The notes under the pieces are model-generated. The model saw only the letters and a program-made list of their open reading frames with translations, had not been told where the DNA came from and searched no databases. Of a stretch of DNA of 64,000 bases, positions 38,401-44,400 are shown piece after piece (the stretch's first letter is position 1; every line of letters begins with the position of its first letter). This DNA comes from Lineus longissimus. Its lineage: Eukaryota > Nemertea > Pilidiophora > Heteronemertea > Lineidae. A program made the translations under genes and the position numbers. Where the stretch lies: the NCBI RefSeq assembly GCF_910592395.1, contig NC_088317.1:11100001-11164000 (forward strand), written 5' to 3'.

Positions 38401-41400
38401 CACCCTTTTGCTGTTATCTCAGACCCTTCAAACCACGACAACTTCCTGTTACAGTCCCTTACACCGCCTAGTTCCAAATGGATGACCAGATCCTCACGTA
38501 TCAACGTAACAGCCGAGCCAGAATCAGCCAATCCAACAGTTTTATGCCCATTTAATGAAATGTTCAACAATGGCCCTTCGCTGTCAATCAGAAATGACTT
38601 CTGAATCGGAACAAATTCCGGCGCAAACACATTCAAACCAGACTCAGCATGCTTAACAAATTGAACTGGACTCGACTTAGAATCAGAAGAACCTGACCCA
38701 GATTTTCTCTGCGGACAATCACGCTTTTTGTGACCAAGCTGGCCACATTTATAACACGCGTCTGAAAATTTAGCACCACTATTACTCTGACCAGACGAGT
38801 TGTTCCACTTAGGTTTGTCCGTTTTGACAACCTTAGAATCGGTATTTCCAGGCGACTCCTGCTTGGGTTTACCCTCGTTGGGCTTTCCACCTTTTCTCTC
38901 TGCATCGTCGCGAACCAGTCTTCGTTCAAGGACGTATGTATCTGCAAACCTTGCTAACTCTCGTAGTGAGCACTCCTCCTTTTCGATGAGTTTCAGACGC
39001 AACGCCTCATCCCGTACCGTCTGAATAAATTGGTCGGCCACCAACTTATCAAAAATACCCTTAGCTTCTCTGTTGGCTTTCAAATCATCCGACGGCTTAA
39101 GCCACATCTTGAAATATAGTTCCAAGCGTGCCGCAAAATCTAAAAATGACTCGGAGGCCTTCTTGACCTAAATGTGGCACGTCCACTAGTGCAGCAATCT
39201 TGGCCTCTTTATCCTTCAACTTAGAAATGTCTAAATTGTTCAATGTGCACAACTGACAGATGTATTCATTCGTAAACCTACGTAAGTATTGGCCTCGATA
39301 GGCCAAGTCGACCTCGACTTTTGCTTGGTGAGACATCACACAACCAGCGTAGTATTCGACACTATTGAAAACGGAAAAGAGTCCCGAAATTAAACAGCAA
39401 CACAGCCGAAAGTATGAAGAAAACGAAAAATCCTAGCCTTGTGTTTCGACTAGATCTATTACAGCCTGGGTCAGCTGAGTAGCCGCCGCCAGCAACGACG
39501 AAACCCACGTCCGGGTTGACGTGATCCACCTCTTGGGTGATGCACCTGTGTACACGGGGCATGTACACACTGTATTGAAACAAATGGCCGGCGTGGTTGA
39601 CAGCGGGGCCTGTCAACAATGGTCTGCACTGCTACAAAAGTTCGCTTTTATAGCCACGTTGGGCGCCATTTATGTAGTGGCTTCCTTTCTACATAAGATG
39701 CGTACCTCTCCAATAAGAACAGACTTCTTATATACTAAGATGAACTAGATTTAATCAAGCTTAAATCATAACATACATTGACCGGAACACGCCATTTCTC
39801 CGAAGCCCCGACCCACGCATGCGCAGAACAGACCAAAGCCGAGAAAACCCCAAGATGAATCTTGGTGACTACTACAACATGAACCGTATAATCCCGCATG
39901 GCGCATGTGGGGCATGCGTCTAAACCAAAGCCCCAAAATCACTTGTTTTGGTCTATTTCACTTGTGTTTCCCCCGTCTCCCAGTCCATAATACATTTACA
40001 GTGTACAATCCCCGATCATGGCCCAACAAAAGGTCATCGGTTGACTAAAGGAACACAACTGTTCAATGGATTTATAGTTGAATGCGATCAAACTACGTCT
40101 TTTCAATCGTGGATTGTAAATTTAACCCCATGGGCCTAGGGAAGGCCCTATAACAATACTTTCGACACAGTTATTATCTCCGCTGCCTCCACCATGTTAC
40201 ACACAGTGCTCACTGCTGATTCTAAAATGCGCCACCTAGTCAAAACAGGACATATGTTCTTCTAGGAATAGATTTCTTTCCAATATTTCGTCATTCCACT
40301 ATCGTCATCACCTCATCATACTTTCATTGACATTACAGGCACACATCCACAGAGCACTCTTCAAATCATCTACACAGTGGTTATCCAACTAGGATTATAA
40401 AGGTAATTTCTTAGCCCCGCACAGTGGGTTTCAGTCTTGATAAAGGGGCACTATTGCTAGCAGCTAGGTAGGCAAGATAAAGTTAGCCGAAGTAGCCGAT
40501 AGGGGTCTCTCACCCCTCAAAGTCCGTCACAACTATTCAAGCTTGTACAAGGAATACATGCAGCGCTGACTCTAACAAGACCCAATGGGAATGTCGCACA
40601 GTCATCTGTCAAAAACAAGACCTATGTTGTAGTATGATCTCTTGCCAATATTTAATAATTGCACTATCGTCATCACCTCATCATACTTCATTGACATTAC
40701 AGGCACACATTGACATAGACCACTGTTGCAATCAATGACACAGTCGCTATCCAAGTAGCATTATAGAGGTAATTATCATTATCATTCATACCTCATTAGC
40801 ATGTGAACCAATCGCGTCGCGTCCTTTGCGATCACGGCAAAGCCTCATGGAATAATGTCTTTCACCGTTGTATAATTTTTCATATTCCATGCCTACAACT
40901 TCAATTTCTTCATATTCCATGGCTAGAAGTTCAATACTAATATAATATCCAAGATAAAGTTACAAGAAGTAGTCAATAGGGGTCTCTCACCTCTCACTGT
41001 ATGTCCACACTATTCACGCTTGTATGAGGAATACATTCAATGCTGAATCTAACAACACCCAGTGCCCTTACTCTGTATATTAGTCACTGGAAGATGGCCC
41101 ATTTCACTCCTTGCTTCTACTTCACCTATAGTCTCATTGCAAACGCCTCAGTTCTATGATATCACATTCACTTTCAGCTGTCATGCAACGCAACAACTGT
41201 GCTATCTGCCATCGCACATCAACGAAGAAGTGCAGCGGCCCACATTCCACCTCACGTCTGTCCGACCAGCTGCAATCCTCGAGGACGCCCCACTGTACCA
41301 CGATTTCACTACGATGTTTGACAAGAAGGAGCAGTGCGCGAGATAGGCTAATGAGCAGACTTCCCTCGCTTGAGTTTCGGAAGAATGTTCCATATCGCGC

Positions 41401-44400
41401 TAAGCTGACCACTGCTGACCATGACAGGCGTGCATTGGACTGGTACAGGTTGGAACTGAACATTGAATATGCTGGTGGTGACGCTTTCTGATGAGAAGTT
41501 GGTCGTGACTGATGCAGTATCCTTGGACTTGTCCACAGCATCGTTCAATCATTGCTCTCTGAGCTGCCTTGATTCTGTACTTACCCAAATACTAAGACCA
41601 AATGCCTGTTGACTGTGCTTTAAGAGAGACTGGCGCCATGCCTAGAGATATGACTGACCCCTATTGGCAAATTTGTATGACTTTATCTTGCCTACCTAGC
41701 TGCTGCTTATAGTCTCCCTTTAACTGCGGAACACTTCAAAGTCGATAAAATGCCATGTTCCACCTTTTAATGTGTTCAGACCGCCATTTTCAAAATAATC
41801 AAGTCAGGACACTGCCTTCTAGTCTCATAATAAATTTTGCTTTCCTCAATAATAACATTTCTTCTTCTTCAATGCTTTCATCATTCCAAACTTCTCCTCC
41901 TCTGACTTTTACAGGGGTACAGTCATGGCAATCAAAACCCAAATACTGAGACCAAATGCCTGTTGACTGTGCTTTAAGAGAGACTGGCGCCATGCCTAGT
42001 CTCTCTTAAAGCACAGTCAACAGACACCAACCCCCTCAGACTCAGAAACCACAAACGCCCAACCCTTCCTGCTACCTTAATACTTCTTGATTGTAGTATA
42101 CTCGAGCATTTTTTCCCTAAATTCACAACAAATATTTAGCCCGGAGTTTAGCACAAACTTGAAAAAATAATGACTCCACCCATGTAGCGAAACGACCTAC
42201 GATGTAGCGAAATTACCTACATCCATGTAGCGAAACGACTCCACCCATGTAGCGAAACGTCCTCCATGTAGCGAAACGACCGTACCCATCATGTAGCGAA
42301 ACGACTCCACCCATGTAGCGAAACGACCTACCATGTAGCGAAACGACCGCCACATGTAGCGAAACGACTGGTAGCGAACTGGCAATGTAGCGAAACGACA
42401 GTAAACCCCTGAGTTGCTGTGGTTGGCAATTTTGCAACAAATTTCGCCATTTACGTTTGTTTACAATTATTTTGAAAGTCACATTATGACATCTTAGTAT
42501 GAATTCCACTGCAGTTTCGTTACGCAGCAATGCTCATGTTTTTGGTTTGCAATCCTGTACTGTCTGTACACTGCGCTGTGCATGGCTGTACTGTAGCTGT
42601 AAAAAAGACAAAAACCATAGCCTAGCCCTATAAGGCTATAGGACAGGCTAAGAGTATAACTCAACAGGCCCTCATGATTCATTTGATGGACACCTTATTT
42701 GATAGTACCTTATCATTAAGTCCACTAGATCCTGTTCTGTCACATGTCGTAGACGATAGACAATTTTCAAAATGTAGTACACCACTCGCTCATCTTTAAG
42801 CCCAGCTCTCGGCTCACATCATGTGGGCAGGGTTGGCTGTTGAGTGTTATGGTTCAGTCTGTGAGACTAATTTAAAGAGGTTACACTTTTATTTTGAATT
42901 GGAAAACAGCCCACAGGACTGACTTTTCACTGAGTAATAAGTGTGCCCTTCGAAGGTTCAGTCTCTTTCTGGATTTGTTTCCATGGATGCCTTGTTCAGG
43001 ATATCATCTGACTGATGCCTGATCAAGCACAGACTGTATCCGGTGGTGTACATTTCCCCGTCTATGTCACCCTTTTTTATTCAGTCAGTGTTAATTTCTC
43101 TTCTCTTTTTTTACAGATTAACTGTTGTTGGTTATTGCAAGAGGAGTCGTTGGCACATTTCAAGTCCAGGAAAGCACTTGCTGTTCCCACATTCAGAGTA
43201 AGGTGTGCTTACTCGTTTTACTGCTTTCCATTCCCGGAGAGCGTTATCAAATATCTGCCGCAAGGCAACAAATATCTGCCGCAAGGCGCTTCAAATATCT
43301 GCCGAAAGGCATCAAATATCTGTCACACCAATAAAGTTCATTTTGTTAACCAACTCTTTATCTTCTTTTCTTCACATACAAAAAAGACCGTCCCAAACAT
43401 TTGGCTGCATCCACTTCATCAATGTCCAGACAACAGTCGGTTCATTTGACCATTGTAAAGCACCAGGCCCCACCTCACAAAATACACTGTAATAATTATG
43501 TACCTTGTGTCCATGTGCATGTTATTAGTTCCACCTACGCTGCATGAAGACAAGGACTCCACTCTTTGACGTCACCACACAACTCCTTGACGTCATCACA
43601 CACCCCACTACTGCAACGGCAACGTCATATAGCAGGGTGACGTCAACTCAGTACTTCAGCATGCACTGATATAGCAAGAAGGTCTTCGCACCAGCACTTC
43701 TGCGTGCTAGACGTTATAGCTTCACGTTGCCTCATAATAACGGTACCGACACACACTTGGCCCTTGCCTTCACCTATCCATTTCAGCTGAGCGCCAGGCC
43801 CTTGGGCCTCTTGTTTTATAGTGTGTTTGATCACTCTATTTGATTTTGTGTGACAGCCCAATGGTGATTACATGTAAGCTATCACAATCACTATCTTATT
43901 TCCTCAGGGCACATGCTGCTATCACCCAATTTCATGAAGGTATGAATAGTCTGGGGGGGGTCTATTCAACATCATGAAAAGAAATCCCCAAGTATTCGAG
44001 CCTGAAATGTGTGGTGCGGGGAAGAAGATGACAGCTGAGGAGCTGACCGCCATGTTTCGGGTCAACTACCGCGACGATGATGATGAGGATGATGATGAGC
44101 ATGCTGTCATGAAATGCATGACTAAATTCCTCCAAGATTGTGAAAGTAAGTTTTTTGGGGAGCCTGTTGCTATGCACATTTACGTAGTAACTGCTAGGTT
44201 CAGATGGCTGAAACTAGGCATGGTATATATATTATCAAGGTCAGAATGCATGGATGAAATAGCCTAAATATCTGGTTTCTAGTTGTGGTGATATATATGT
44301 CATATTCAAGTAATCAAAATAATCCCTGTATTTCAAAACATAGTAGTGATTTGGTATGTTTGCCAAGTGGAACAAATTCTTTTACTGTTGAATAACATCC

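Larger units (their letters stand above)
34391..39876 (-). mobile_element. Ty3/gypsy LTR retrotransposon, full length
   Basis: 5,486 bp with paired 204-bp LTRs that look identical, an ACAT target duplication on both flanks, a primer site next to the 5' LTR (TGGCGCCCAACGTGG on the minus strand), and gag-protease-RT-RNase H-PHD-integrase in gypsy order. It is antisense within intron 22 of the HECT gene. Two single-base breaks are visible, in gag near 39167 and in the integrase zinc region near 36167-36171. Identical LTRs mean a very recent insertion. Confidence 0.93.

Noticed and set aside
43116-43200. A possible extra HECT exon after a good polypyrimidine tract
   Set aside because: Exons 27768-27925 and 43908-44145 already join in phase and complete the HECT pattern, leaving no room for it.
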